From NCBI RefSeq assembly GCF_031157315.1, contig NZ_JAVIFU010000056.1, forward strand, positions 1 through 39,240: a stretch of DNA of 39,240 bases. Direction: 5' to 3'. Below, piece after piece: positions 1 to 8,712 of this stretch. Under the pieces are notes generated by a model, which did no database searches, was not told the origin of the DNA, and was given only the letters and a program-made list of their open reading frames with translations. Each line of letters opens with the position of its first letter. The stretch's first letter is position 1. Both the position numbers and the translations under genes were made by a program. Source of the DNA: Paenibacillus sp. LHD-38 (GTDB lineage Bacteria; Bacillota; Bacilli; Paenibacillales; Paenibacillaceae).

Positions 1-366
1 ACCGTTGCTTGGAATAATCTCCTATATGGACTTTCCACCGAGGAAGTCGATAACAAAGATATTGGCAATGAGATTGGAAAGATTAAGCGCCAAAGAACTC
101 CGATGCCAAAGAAGAACGGCGAATCAAATGAAAAACTTGTGGGAAGCTTGTTGTTTGAAATTAAAGGGGCAGACACTCAAGATGTAATAGCAGTTAAGGT
201 AAATGATAAGTTTGTCAAGGCATCCAAACTTGGACCGATTCAAGTTACAACGAATGTATCAGATCAGTCCCATGAACAATCATGGATAGTAACACTGTCT
301 GTTATCTGTTTCTTGGTCCTTTTAACAATGATTATCGTATGGAGAAAAAGAAGACGTATAGGTTAG
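1..366 (+). CDS. C-terminal part of a hypothetical membrane-anchored protein
   Basis: The frame is open from base 1, so the gene begins outside the window. The last third has one hydrophobic segment (around SWIVTLSVICFLVLL) followed by a basic tail (WRKRRRIG), which suggests a single-pass protein anchored at its C-terminus with most of the chain on the other side of the membrane. The part before it is lysine-rich and hydrophilic. I do not recognise the family. The stop is followed within 10 bases by a copy of the dispersed GCTAACGGG repeat and a GGGCTGCC hairpin, as for other small accessory genes here. Confidence 0.6.
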   Translation, partial: TVAWNNLLYGLSTEEVDNKDIGNEIGKIKRQRTPMPKKNGESNEKLVGSLLFEIKGADTQDVIAVKVNDKFVKASKLGPIQVTTNVSDQSHEQSWIVTLSVICFLVLLTMIIVWRKRRRIG

Positions 367-374
367 TTCATTCC

Positions 375-425
375 GCTAACGGGAAACGATAGTTCAACAT
401 CGAGAGGGCTGCCAAATGGCAGCCC
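375..425 (+). repeat. GCTAACGGG repeat copy 1 plus hairpin
   Basis: GCTAACGGGAAACGATAGTT starts at 375 and continues CAAC to 398. It is followed by a perfect 8-bp stem, GGGCTGCC (406-413) and GGCAGCCC (418-425), with an AAAT loop. It lies just after the stop at 366 and reads in the gene's direction. The stem sequence recurs at 17607-17630 and, imperfectly, at 38499-38520. It probably acts as a terminator, although the U-tract is weak. Confidence 0.7.
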
Positions 426-514
426 ATCTATTTTAATGATCTCCATTTGAAGGAATGGAGATATTTTTCTGGAATAAATATTTACTGGAATTTATTATGT
501 TAGGGTGATTGAAA

Positions 515-1054
515 ATGGACAAACACTATGAATACCTCCTACTAGCTTTCGAAGAAGCTGAAAAAGCAAAAGATGAAGGTACATTTCCGATCGGTGCAGT
601 TATTGTTGATTCAGACGGAAAAGTTGTTAGTCGAGGTAGAAATAGAGTGTTTTCAAGCTGTGATACAACATCACATGCAGAAGTAGACGCTATAAGAAAG
701 GCTGGTTATAAGATATTAAATATTGAAAGTAAGAAATTTGTTTTAAACAACGGGCTTACATTATATACAACATGTGAGCCATGCCCAATGTGTACTGGTA
801 CAATTGTACTCTCTATGATTAAAAAGGTAGTATGGGCCGCAAACGATGCTGATATTGGTGCATTTAAAAAATTTAAGGAAGGAGCAAGTCAGTTACCTAT
901 TTATAATGATTTGTTTAGTGACATTGAAATTATGGCTGCTCCATACTCGGATTTAGAGATTAGGCAAAGACAAATGTTAGCCGAATGGAATAATAATCGG
1001 GGTTACACTGATAATCATTGGAATAAAGAATTGATCCATGACACGGAACGTTAA
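515..1054 (+). CDS. Nucleoside/nucleotide deaminase, cytidine deaminase-like fold
   Basis: A zinc-dependent deaminase of about 179 residues, probably cytosolic, that hydrolytically deaminates a base or nucleoside. The zinc site is visible: His54 and proton-shuttling Glu56 in SHAEVDAI, and Cys90 and Cys93 in CEPCPMC. The family includes guanine deaminase, tRNA adenosine deaminase and dCMP deaminase; the substrate cannot be told from sequence alone. The ATG at 515 has AGGGTGA at 502-508 as a ribosome binding site; an in-frame TTG at 509 is less likely. The gene is AT-rich, stands alone, and a degenerate GCTAACGGG repeat pair follows its stop. Confidence 0.85.
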   Translation: MDKHYEYLLLAFEEAEKAKDEGTFPIGAVIVDSDGKVVSRGRNRVFSSCDTTSHAEVDAIRKAGYKILNIESKKFVLNNGLTLYTTCEPCPMCTGTIVLSMIKKVVWAANDADIGAFKKFKEGASQLPIYNDLFSDIEIMAAPYSDLEIRQRQMLAEWNNNRGYTDNHWNKELIHDTER

Positions 1055-1081
1055 TTTACGAAAGACTTGTCCCTGGCGATT

Positions 1082-1121
1082 GAACTACCGGGTACGATTG
1101 TTCAGCTAACTGGCGGGATAG
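1082..1121 (+). repeat. GCTAACGGG repeat copy 2, abutting pair
   Basis: A degenerate copy (GAACTACCGGGTACGATTGT, 1082-1101) runs directly into a second start (CAGCTAACTGGCGGGATAG to 1121) with no hairpin between them. It lies 27 bases after the deaminase stop and in the same direction. Confidence 0.6.
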
Positions 1122-1217
1122 CGCAGCAAACGTTTTGAGATTATGATACGGTTAACCGTAATGTATCTAAACATAAAATACAGTTTGACCACAAATTTTA
1201 TATCAGCATATAAAAAC

Positions 1218-1246
1218 AAAGCCACTCCTAACAATGGAGTGGTTTC
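1218..1246 (+). terminator. Hairpin terminator after the deaminase unit
   Basis: CCACTCC (1222-1228) pairs with GGAGTGG (1236-1242) across a 7-nt loop. An AAA/TTT extension and TTTCTTT follow. It precedes the argC promoter, so it probably insulates the two. Confidence 0.65.
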
Positions 1247-1283
1247 TTTGGATAGAATCTTTCTATTATTGGGAAATAATAGT

Positions 1284-1318
1284 TTGTATATAAATACGTT
1301 ATTATGTATAATTACTCA
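1284..1318 (+). promoter_or_regulatory. Sigma-A promoter overlapped by two ARG-box-like sites
   Basis: TTGTAT (1284-1289) and TATAAT (1307-1312) are separated by exactly 17 bp. Two AT-rich sites resembling the ArgR/AhrC ARG box lie at about 1284-1298 (TTGTATATAAATACG) and 1304-1318 (ATGTATAATTACTCA), 20 bp start to start, which is close to normal tandem ARG-box spacing. They overlap both promoter elements, as a repressor site would. This is inferred arginine repression of the argC remnant; the promoter is clearer than the operators. Confidence 0.5.
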
Positions 1319-1341
1319 TTATGTGTACGGAGGTATATGCT

Positions 1342-2259
1342 ATGAAAGTATTTGTAGATGGCCAGTACGGGACGACTGGACTAAAAATACATGATAGACT
1401 TAACCAACGAAACGATGTGGAACTTCTATCGATTTCGGAGGAGCATAAGAAAGATCCCGAGATCCGAATAAAGTTTATGAATGAAGCAGATATTGTATTC
1501 TTGTGTCTACCAGACCAGGCTGCTCGAGAGGCCCTAACACTTATTACGAATCCTAATACCCGGGTTATTGATAGCAGTACGGCTTTTCGTACCAAGCAAG
1601 AATGGCTCCGCTTGTCGGCGCGTTCGGCATTCAGAAGGGCATTGCGCGGTCCGATTCTGACCAGCAAAAACAATGAGCCAGACGCCGAATGGATTCCACT
1701 CGAATTCCCGGTTGGCCCGGAGGGCAAGCAAGGCACGATGGGTCATGGGTATATTTCCGGCTACAACGTAGTGCCGATTACAAGCAAAAACCCTGATGCC
1801 GTTGTACGTATGCTCAACTTCATGAACGGCGATGGCTACCGTACGCTGCTGCTTGGTTTTGAGAACGAGGTCTGGTCGATGAAGGACGGTAAGATCGTAA
1901 CCGATTTCGAGAAGCACAACGAGCATATCTACCGCCAAACGCTGGGTGAATCGATTCGACCATACGGCGCCAAGGAGGAACGGGACCGCCTGGATTCGCT
2001 TGGCATGGAATTCAAACTTAACGATAACATTGACCGTATTGAAAAAGTGGCGATTCGTGATCAATTCTTCGGCGTCCCGACGCCTGGCATGGGCACATAC
2101 AAAGCCGACCTGCAGAAGCTTGAGGAAGAATATTTCACGAAAATTGTTGTAGGCAAGCTGCCGATTGATGCATTCGACGAGTTTGTTGCGGAATGGAAGA
2201 AGAAGGGCGGAGACGAGATTACAGCAGAGGTTAATGCCTGGTACGCGGAAAATAAGTAG
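1342..2259 (+). pseudogene. Chimera: argC 5' part joined to a sugar ABC solute-binding protein 3' part
   Basis: Codons 1 to about 88 match the N-terminus of type 2 N-acetyl-gamma-glutamyl-phosphate reductase: nucleotide-binding KVFVDGQYGTTGLKIHDRL, then FLCLPDQAARE and DSSTAFRT. From about 1605 the frame changes identity: EPDAEW, PVGPEGKQGTMGHGY and the long charged C-terminus belong to a family 1 extracellular solute-binding protein of the LplA/YesO kind. Another frame at about 1606-1650 reads APLVGAFGIQKG, also solute-binding-protein-like, so at least two deletion junctions occurred. The product lacks the ArgC catalytic Cys region and the lipoprotein signal, so neither function is expected. 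ATG at 1342 follows GGAGG. The kinase and regulator downstream are usual neighbours of such binding proteins. Confidence 0.75.
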
Positions 2260-2337
2260 AACTGCAGGGTATATGGAACGGTCAGCGAATCTGCTAATTA
2301 AGATTATTGTCGCGGACCGGTGTTCGGGCCTTGCCTA

Positions 2338-2382
2338 GCATAGCGGAAATAGCGCTCCTTGGGAGCGCTATTTCCGCTATGC
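2338..2382. repeat. Perfect 21-bp inverted repeat between the binding protein and the kinase
   Basis: The arm GCATAGCGGAAATAGCGCTC continues C to 2358. Its exact complement occupies 2362-2382, leaving a 3-nt loop (TTG). There is no U-tract on either side, so it may be an RNA-stabilising hairpin, a bidirectional stop or a dispersed palindromic repeat. Confidence 0.8.
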
Positions 2383-2430
2383 GGGTAAACCACTATAATG
2401 GAGCTACCAGTACGGCACGGAGGGATAACT

Positions 2431-4184
2431 ATGAAATGGCTCAGGGCGTTTCGGAATAAATTCAGCGGGTCGATTCAGGTGAGGCTGACCTGTTATTTTA
2501 TCGTCATATTGCTCCCGCTTATCTTGTTCAGCATGTATGCCAATGCACGCTCGCAGCGCATTCTGGAGCAGGAGCTTGGGGAGCGTACGATGAGCGCCAT
2601 GAGCTCGGCTCTGAATTATGTGGATATGACGATGGATGGGCTCAAAAATTTGTCTACGCTGCTCTCGACAGACCGCAATCTCACCTCCCGCTTGAAGCAT
2701 AATGAGGATCAGCTTACGCCGGATGCGCTCTATGATTTCTCTCAGGTGATGTTGCAGCTTGTTAATATTACCGCTATTAATCCGAATTTGTCGGGGGTTA
2801 CAGTCTATCACGGAAGCTCTAGACGGATGCTGTCGAGCAGAATAGGGTCGCTGTACAGACCGGAAGCGTTAACGGAAAAATGGTATACCGATGTCGTCCA
2901 CTCCTCCGGGGCTTACAGTCTTTATTTGCCGGATCACCACGAGGAAGCTTTGACGGGCTGGGCCGACCCCGTGTACAACGAGGAGCAAATTGTTCTAATG
3001 CAGCGAATGGATCTTTACAGCCGGGATCGGGACACGAATGTGCTGATGCTCTCGGTTCCGAAACGGCTGCTGCTCGGCTATCTGATGAGCCTGGTTCCCA
3101 GCAAGGCCTCACAGGTCTATCTGCTGGACGATGCGGGACGCCTCATTGTCACTAATGCGCCCAAGGAGCAACGTGTTGATCTGTCGGATAGGAAGGAGGA
3201 GCAGTCAATGATACAGAGGAGATCTATAAGAAATCGCGGCCGCTGCAAATTTTCTCCTACTGGATTATTTTGATTAGCTGTCTACTTGCGGTGTGGATTT
3301 CCTGGCTTGTGTACAGCAGCATTTCCTCGCCGATCTCCTCGTTGGTATACGGGATGAAGCAGCTTCGCATCGGTAATCTCGATGCGAAGCTGGCAAATAA
3401 CAGGCAAGACGAGCTCGGTTATTTGACCGATGCGTTTAATCAGACAGCAGAGCAGCAGCGTTATCTGATTCTGGATATATATGAGCAGCAGCTGCGGATG
3501 ACAAAGACGGAGCTTTAGTTTCTGCAATCGCAGATTAACCCTCACTTTTTGTATAATACGCTTGATTCGATCTACTGGTCCGCCAAAAATTACGACGCCG
3601 ATGAGATTAGTGAGATGGTGCTGAACCTGTCCCGCTTCTTCCGGCTTAGCTTAAGCAAGGGGCAGGAAGCCTTCACCGTGGAAGAGACGTTCTCTCATCT
3701 GCAATATTACATTCGCGTGCAGCAGCTGCGCTTCGTGGATCAGTTCACCGTGAGATTCCAGTCTATCGGAGAAAGCAGCGGGCTGTACGTGCTTAAGCTG
3801 CTGCTGCAGCCGCTCGTGGAGAATGCGATCCTACATGGACTGGAGAAGAGAAGGGCCGGCGGAGATTTGAGTATTTCAGCGGAGGTTGAAGAGGAATGGC
3901 TCATGTTGACGGTGTCCGACAATGGCAAAGGGATCGGGGAGAAGCGGATGGTGCGGCTTCGCGAAGCGCTTGGCCGGAGCGGAGGCGGTGACGTGAATGC
4001 GGCCTCGGATCGGAGTATGGATTTTTTTGGGTTGTTGAACGTGAAGGCGAGAATGAAGCTTTATTATGGAGAAGCTGCCGAGTTTACGATTGAGAGCGGG
4101 GAGGGCGCCGGGACGATCGCACGCATCAAGCTCCCGGTAGAGCGCTGCAGACAGGAATGGGGAGGCGAAGAGACGGGAATCTAA
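2431..4184 (+). pseudogene. Broken YesM-type sensor histidine kinase
   Basis: A membrane sensor kinase for an AraC-type response regulator. It has an N-terminal transmembrane segment (LTCYFIVILLPLILFSMY), an extracellular sensor, a second membrane segment in another frame (about 3255-3310), HAMP-like sequence, the H-box QINPHFLYNTLDSI (about 3532-3573), an N-box (LQPLVENAILHG) and a G-box (VSDNGKGIG). It is broken twice. Near 3200-3225 the frame shifts and the membrane-proximal sensor part is missing; at 3516-3518 a TAG lies just before FLQSQINPHF, where homologues have a sense codon such as GAG. No single product can contain both sensor and kinase parts. ATG at 2431 is preceded by GGAGGG. 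The regulator gene overlaps its end. Confidence 0.85.
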
Positions 4185-5761
4185 TGATTGTGGAGGATGA
4201 GATCCGAATTCTGAACAGCTTGGCCAATAACATACCTTGGGAGCGCCATGGCATTGAGGTTATTGCTTTGGCCGAAAACGGCAGGGAAGCGCTGGATATC
4301 GCAGGGCGGCGTATGCCGGATATTCTGCTGCTGGACATTGAAATGCCGGAGATGGATGGCTTGACTCTGGCTGCAACGCTTCTTGAGCGGGAGCCGCAGA
4401 CCAGAATCATTATACTGAGCGGACATGAAGATTTCCAATATGCGCAGCGCGCGATCGGGCTTGGCGTGAGCAAATATTTGCTTAAACCGGCTGGCGAAGA
4501 AGAAATTCTGCATACGGTGGTGGAGGTTGCGGAGGATATTCGGCGAGAGCTGTCGGAGAAGCACAGCCTGAGCGAGCTTCATAGGATGTGGCAGAGCAGG
4601 CTGCCTCAGCTTCAGGAGGATTTCCTGCGCAGTTGGTTGACGAATCGCTATGCCGAATGGGAGCTGCATAAGCATGTTCGGGAGCTGAATATGGAGCTGC
4701 AAGTAGGCGGTAGCTATGCCGTTGCCGTATGCGAGATTGATCCATTGTCGGAGAGCGAATCGCGGTTTTCCCCAGCCGACATACCGCTGCTGCAATTCTC
4801 GCTGGACCGAATCGCTAAGGAATGTATGCCATCGGAGGAATGCCGTGTGTTCGGTGATGCCAATGGCTCAACGGTATTGCTGTTCGCAAGCCAGTCAGGT
4901 GAACCCGAGGGTGATCTGTCAAAACGAATGAACGGAAGGATAACCAGGCTTCTCAGTGTTGTGAAGGAGTGTCTCAAGCTGACGGCGAGTGTAGGCATAG
5001 GGACAGTATGCGGCTTAAAGGATGTGCCTGGCTCCTATCAACAGGCATGCCGAGCTTTGCAGGAGAGAGCGATTTATGGACATGAAATCGCCATTCCCTA
5101 TCTAGAGGTCAGGCAGAGCGAGCGACCGGTCGAGTTCGACACCGCGTTCGAGCGGCAGTTGGAAATGGCTTTGTATACGGGGGACGCATCCGAGTTAATG
5201 GATCGGTATGTAGAAAGCGCCTTTGCAGAGGCGGATTCATCCGAGCTTGCTTATGAGCATTTGCTTTTTTTGAGCGGCGTATTTATTCGGATTATTCAAT
5301 CACAGGGCTGGGCGCTGAAGAAGGTGCTGGGACATGATTATTCTTATTTCCTGTCGCTGGAGGGGCTGGTGTCCCGCAGTCAGATCATGGAGTGGGCGAG
5401 GCGGGTGACTGGACATATCGGCGCTTATCTGGAGCAGGAGCGGAGAAGCTCAAGCCATCAGTTGATAAAACGTATTCTTGCGACTGTCGATCAGATGCTG
5501 GCCGAGGACCTCAGTCTGCACTCCCTTGCGGAGCGCCTGTATGTGAATTCGTCTTATTTAAGCCGTCTGTTCAAGAAGGAAACGGGAGAATCGTTCTCGG
5601 GCTACGTGCTGTCAAGGCGGATGGAGCGGGCCAAGGAGCTGCTGCTTGGCGATGCCAAGGTGTATGATGCAGCCAGCGCGGTAGGCTAGCGGGATCTTAG
5701 TTATTTTGCCAAGGTGTTTCGCAAATATTGGGGCGTAGCGCCAAGCGATTTGAAGAAGTAG
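4157..5761 (+). pseudogene. YesN-type response regulator interrupted by TAG
   Basis: A receiver domain (phosphoacceptor Asp in ILLLDIEMPEMDG), a long linker and a C-terminal AraC helix-turn-helix domain (LAERLYVNSSYLSRLFKKET). The frame stops at 5687-5689 (TAG), but the same frame continues with RDLSYFAKVFRKYWGVAPSD and ends at 5761, which is the rest of the second DNA-binding helix pair. TAG sits where AraC proteins have an aromatic residue (VG-Y-D), so TAC to TAG is the simplest change. The truncated protein would lack the second helix-turn-helix. It overlaps the kinase gene by 28 bases and would have regulated the adjacent sugar transporter, whose binding-protein gene is also destroyed. 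Confidence 0.85.
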
Positions 5762-5949
5762 AGGCTGCTTGCAAATATGCCCCGAGAAGTATTTGAAAGG
5801 AAGGTTGCGGTGCTTCAGCTTCGGGTTGCAGCGCACGGATTAGTGGAAACGATGAAGACCCCGCACTTGTCGGCAAGCGGGAAACAGTATGTAAAACCTG
5901 TTATGACCACTTTATACGAAAAATTAAAAGGTCTAGTTCAAGAAGGTAT

Positions 5950-6159
5950 GTGTTCATTTTAGCTGGTGCCCTTATAGCAATTCCATCGTTTTACATGGGT
6001 TTTCAGTCACTCGAAAGCGATATTGACAAGACTATACATTATATTATAAGTGGCGGATTAGGATTGTTTTCTGTTGTATTTAGCGCAGTCCGACTCCATC
6101 AATTTAAGAACTGGGAAGTAGTAGACGAGTACCCTGGGCGTAATAAAACGTTGAACTAA
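5950..6159 (+). CDS. Small two-helix membrane protein, start uncertain
   Basis: About 69 residues with two hydrophobic segments (FILAGALIAIPSFYMGF and IISGGLGLFSVVFSAV). GTG at 5950 is the only start in this part of the frame, but the frame is open back to about 5797 and the preceding residues (TCYDHFIRKIKRSSSRRY) look coding, so the true N-terminus may have been lost at a junction after the broken regulator. I do not recognise the family. Its TAA stop (6157-6159) is the TAA inside the repeat element AACTAACGGG. Confidence 0.55.
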   Translation: MFILAGALIAIPSFYMGFQSLESDIDKTIHYIISGGLGLFSVVFSAVRLHQFKNWEVVDEYPGRNKTLN

Positions 6160-6298
6160 CGGGTAACACTAGTGCAATTCAAACGATTAAAACCTCCCAT
6201 TAGAAGCAAACCTAGATTTATTAGGCCTAATGGGAGGTTATTTTATGTATTTAAGTGAATGGTTGCCGGTACTCAACTAAAGGGCAGAATAGTTTAAT
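6153..6298 (+). repeat. GCTAACGGG repeat copies 3a and 3b around a terminator
   Basis: Copy 3a (GAACTAACGGGTAACACTAG, from 6153) contains the stop codon of the gene before it. Copy 3b (CAACTAAAGGGCAGAATAGT, 6274 to about 6298) lies 96 bases later in the same direction. A strong hairpin lies between them. This repeat-hairpin-repeat layout recurs at 22600-22688 and 23755-23844. Confidence 0.75.
6191..6245 (+). terminator. Intrinsic terminator
   Basis: The 13-bp perfect stem AACCTCCCATTAG (6191-6203) and CTAATGGGAGGTT (6227-6239) is followed by ATTTTAT. It ends the small membrane protein transcript. Confidence 0.8.
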
Positions 6299-6391
6299 CA
6301 TCCCGCAATTATTTCAGGTATAGAGAATTGCGAAGTTGAAAATCGTTATATACAATGGGTGGAAAGTATAATTCAAGTGGGTGAAATCAAA

Positions 6392-7069
6392 ATGACGACG
6401 TATGATCAATTTATGAGTAACCATTTTCCAAATTTGATTCTGAGGCCACCTTTATTCTACAACTTGAATGTAGGAATTCGATTTGAACTTGGAGATTCAA
6501 GTGCGTATGATTTAGATAAGAATTACTATATGGAACGTGTATATAAACGAGCTATTGAGTTATTCAAAGCTATCAATGAGAAAAATGATGAAATTATTCT
6601 TGTTACAAATGCTATTTTTGCTTATAACCTAAAGAACAAAATTAAAAGGGTAAATTTATATCGAAAATACATTAAGAGTAAGCACTTATTAAGAAATCTA
6701 AAGCTTAATGTTATTCCCGATGTCTTTGCTGATGAAGATGAAATACCAGACGAAATAGACAATACTTTTAGATATATGATCAATTGTAAAGTTAATGAGC
6801 TAGATTATCTCAATTTAATTAAAGCTATTTGTAACCAAGATGTAGGGATCAAGCCTGCAATTCATCACGATGTTTTTTTTCTCAATATTAGAAGAGGAAC
6901 AATTTATCATATTTATGATGATCGTGGATGCGATGTGATTTCAAATTCAATTTCAGGAATTAAAGATATTTTTCTTGAATACAACGATTGGATATTAAAT
7001 TATGATAGGGAGTCCATTAATAAAACATTTGATGAAGTTTTCTATCAAGTTCTTGACATCCGACAGTAA
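6392..7069 (+). CDS. DUF3885 domain protein
   Basis: About 225 residues. The C-terminal signature IYDDRGCDVI followed by WILNYDRESINKTFDE is that of DUF3885, a family of unknown function common in Bacilli. No signal peptide or membrane segment is seen, so it is probably cytosolic. ATG at 6392 is preceded by GGGTGA; an upstream in-frame ATG at 6359 lacks a site. The gene is strongly AT-rich compared with the GC-richer kinase/regulator remnant, which fits separate acquisition. Repeat copy 3b lies about 95 bases upstream. Confidence 0.8.
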   Translation: MTTYDQFMSNHFPNLILRPPLFYNLNVGIRFELGDSSAYDLDKNYYMERVYKRAIELFKAINEKNDEIILVTNAIFAYNLKNKIKRVNLYRKYIKSKHLLRNLKLNVIPDVFADEDEIPDEIDNTFRYMINCKVNELDYLNLIKAICNQDVGIKPAIHHDVFFLNIRRGTIYHIYDDRGCDVISNSISGIKDIFLEYNDWILNYDRESINKTFDEVFYQVLDIRQ

Positions 7070-7276
7070 TATGAAAATTGAAGGATGAGATTTATGCAAA
7101 CTTCATTACTATTTCACAAAACTCGTATTTTGTACATATGTCTATAGGTTGAAATAAACCTTCTTGGCTATAGTGTTGTCGGATGTCGGATGACAAGAAC
7201 TTGATCCCATTCCCTACGAGAATAAGCAAAACAAGAAAAAAATACTTGCACGGATTCCCATTGTTGATTATGCAAT
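7070..7276. other. Intergenic, no convincing gene
   Basis: Both strands are AT-rich. An ATG at 7094 opens only a short reading frame, with no family similarity that I can see. Confidence 0.5.
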
Positions 7277-7867
7277 TTATAATGTCAATCTCAATACATA
7301 CTGATCGACATATTGACGAAGCTCTTTGTTTTCCTCGGTCATATGTGAGTTGTACATCATTGATGCACCTAACGGGCCGTAGGATTTCATCGAATATAAA
7401 CTCGATCGAATTGACTTCTTTTCGTGCGGGCATTCACCGAACGATCTGTCCATTAACGAATGCAAAGTATTTTTCGTCTCATAATAAAATTCTACAGACT
7501 GTTTTTTTGCCATGTCAGGATGAAATCTAAAAGCCATCTCTGGAATACATCTATCTTTCATTCCTTTTATTTCAGCACTAGTAGGAACGATTATATTCTT
7601 TGATCTCTGTTTTGCAATATTAAGCCACTCTTTGAAATAGCTTAAGCATATATGTGCCGTAACTTTATTTATGATCCAATGAACCAAATTTCTATTTTCG
7701 ATGACTTTAAGATTGGAGTAATCGAAAAGATTATTTATGTACGCTTCAACAACATCTTCTATTAGCTCTGTGGCCGTTAATCTTCCTTTTCTCCAGGAAG
7801 TTATATCACTCCCTCTTTTCTCTTTGTAAAAATGATCTAACTTGAGCAACGATTGTTTCCAAAACAC
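7277..7867 (-). CDS. Hypothetical protein, probably missing its N-terminus
   Basis: About 196 residues from a GTG at 7867. The frame is open further upstream to about 7928 and reads plausibly (DNEVFPDICPYAYAYVFWKQ) without a start codon, so the original N-terminus was probably lost where this segment meets the HAD gene. The protein is hydrophilic and rich in Lys, Glu and Tyr, without membrane segments. I do not recognise it. Low GC content sets it apart from the HAD gene next to it. Confidence 0.5.
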   Translation of the reverse strand: MFWKQSLLKLDHFYKEKRGSDITSWRKGRLTATELIEDVVEAYINNLFDYSNLKVIENRNLVHWIINKVTAHICLSYFKEWLNIAKQRSKNIIVPTSAEIKGMKDRCIPEMAFRFHPDMAKKQSVEFYYETKNTLHSLMDRSFGECPHEKKSIRSSLYSMKSYGPLGASMMYNSHMTEENKELRQYVDQYVLRLTL

Positions 7868-7942
7868 ATAAGCATACGCGTATGGGCAGATATCAGGAAA
7901 GACTTCGTTATCGGATTGCCAATCTTATGGCTCGAAACAAGG

Positions 7943-8608
7943 TTACGAACATGAAGAGCTACGGGTCGGGTGGCTGCTCAGGATAATGTCCTTTAGTTCA
8001 GTCAGAGTCTTGATCCGATAGCTGGCCTGTGAGAAGTCATGTGTTTTTGTAAAGTCGTTATGGACAATAGCACAGTCGATACCAGCCGCCACGGCTGAGT
8101 TCAACCCTCTGTTTGAATCCTCTACAACCAGAGTCTCTTCTTTGGTAGCTCCGAAGCGCTTTAGGCCGGTCAAGTATGGTTCCGGGTGCGGCTTGGTGCG
8201 CTCGTAGTCTTCGCGAACAAGGACGAATTCCATGAATTGTCTAATCTGGCGCTTTTCATGAATAAGTTGAAAATCCGCACGTTTGGCAGTCGTCACGATG
8301 GCCATGCGGACGTACTTTGACAGTTCGGCTAGAGTTTCAACTACGCCTTCAATCTCTATGGCTTCTGTTCTTAGATATTCCTGATAATAGACGTTGCGGA
8401 CCTCACGCTGCTTGCTGATGGTCTGTTCATCAATACCTGCCGCCCTAGCTTGAGACCACGTGCCTAATGACTGGGTCATGTCGCGGAGGTATTGATCTTT
8501 ATCCAAGGTAAATCCAATGTCAGCCAGAGCGCGTTCTCCCGCTTTGAAATACCAGAATTCAGTATCAACCAGAACACCATCATGATCGAAGAGTATGAAC
8601 TTTTTCAT
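7943..8608 (-). CDS. HAD-superfamily phosphatase, beta-phosphoglucomutase-like, copy 1
   Basis: A cytosolic haloacid dehalogenase-type phosphohydrolase. Motif I is FDHDGVLVDTEFW with the nucleophile Asp; motif II is IVTTAKR; motif III/IV is KPHPEPYL followed by VEDSNRGLNSAVAAGI. The spacing and cap resemble the PGMB/YcjU subgroup that acts on sugar phosphates; the substrate is unknown. ATG at 8608 is preceded by AAAGGAGAAC. A near-identical copy lies at 25151-25792. The two diverge at the extreme C-terminus (SSHPTRSSSCS here, NVT there), so a junction near 7980 appears to have replaced the last codons. Confidence 0.85.
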   Translation of the reverse strand: MKKFILFDHDGVLVDTEFWYFKAGERALADIGFTLDKDQYLRDMTQSLGTWSQARAAGIDEQTISKQREVRNVYYQEYLRTEAIEIEGVVETLAELSKYVRMAIVTTAKRADFQLIHEKRQIRQFMEFVLVREDYERTKPHPEPYLTGLKRFGATKEETLVVEDSNRGLNSAVAAGIDCAIVHNDFTKTHDFSQASYRIKTLTELKDIILSSHPTRSSSCS

Positions 8609-8712
8609 TGTATCGTTCTCCTTTCGCAGCTGCGCCAACCATGAGCGTATTCAAACTGTCTGCAATTTGGTGCACCGAAATTTCGAATTACGCCCTATCT
8701 GGTTAATGTCGC

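Noticed and set aside
1302..2064. Long minus-strand open frames opposite the argC/binding-protein hybrid
   Set aside because: Their composition is arginine- and serine-rich, with no ribosome binding site and no family resemblance; they are shadows of the plus-strand frame.
3516..5689. Recoded TAG (pyrrolysine or suppressor) in the kinase/regulator pair
   Set aside because: The kinase also carries a deletion with frameshift, and the neighbouring binding-protein gene is destroyed. No pyl genes or suppressor tRNA are visible. Decay is simpler.
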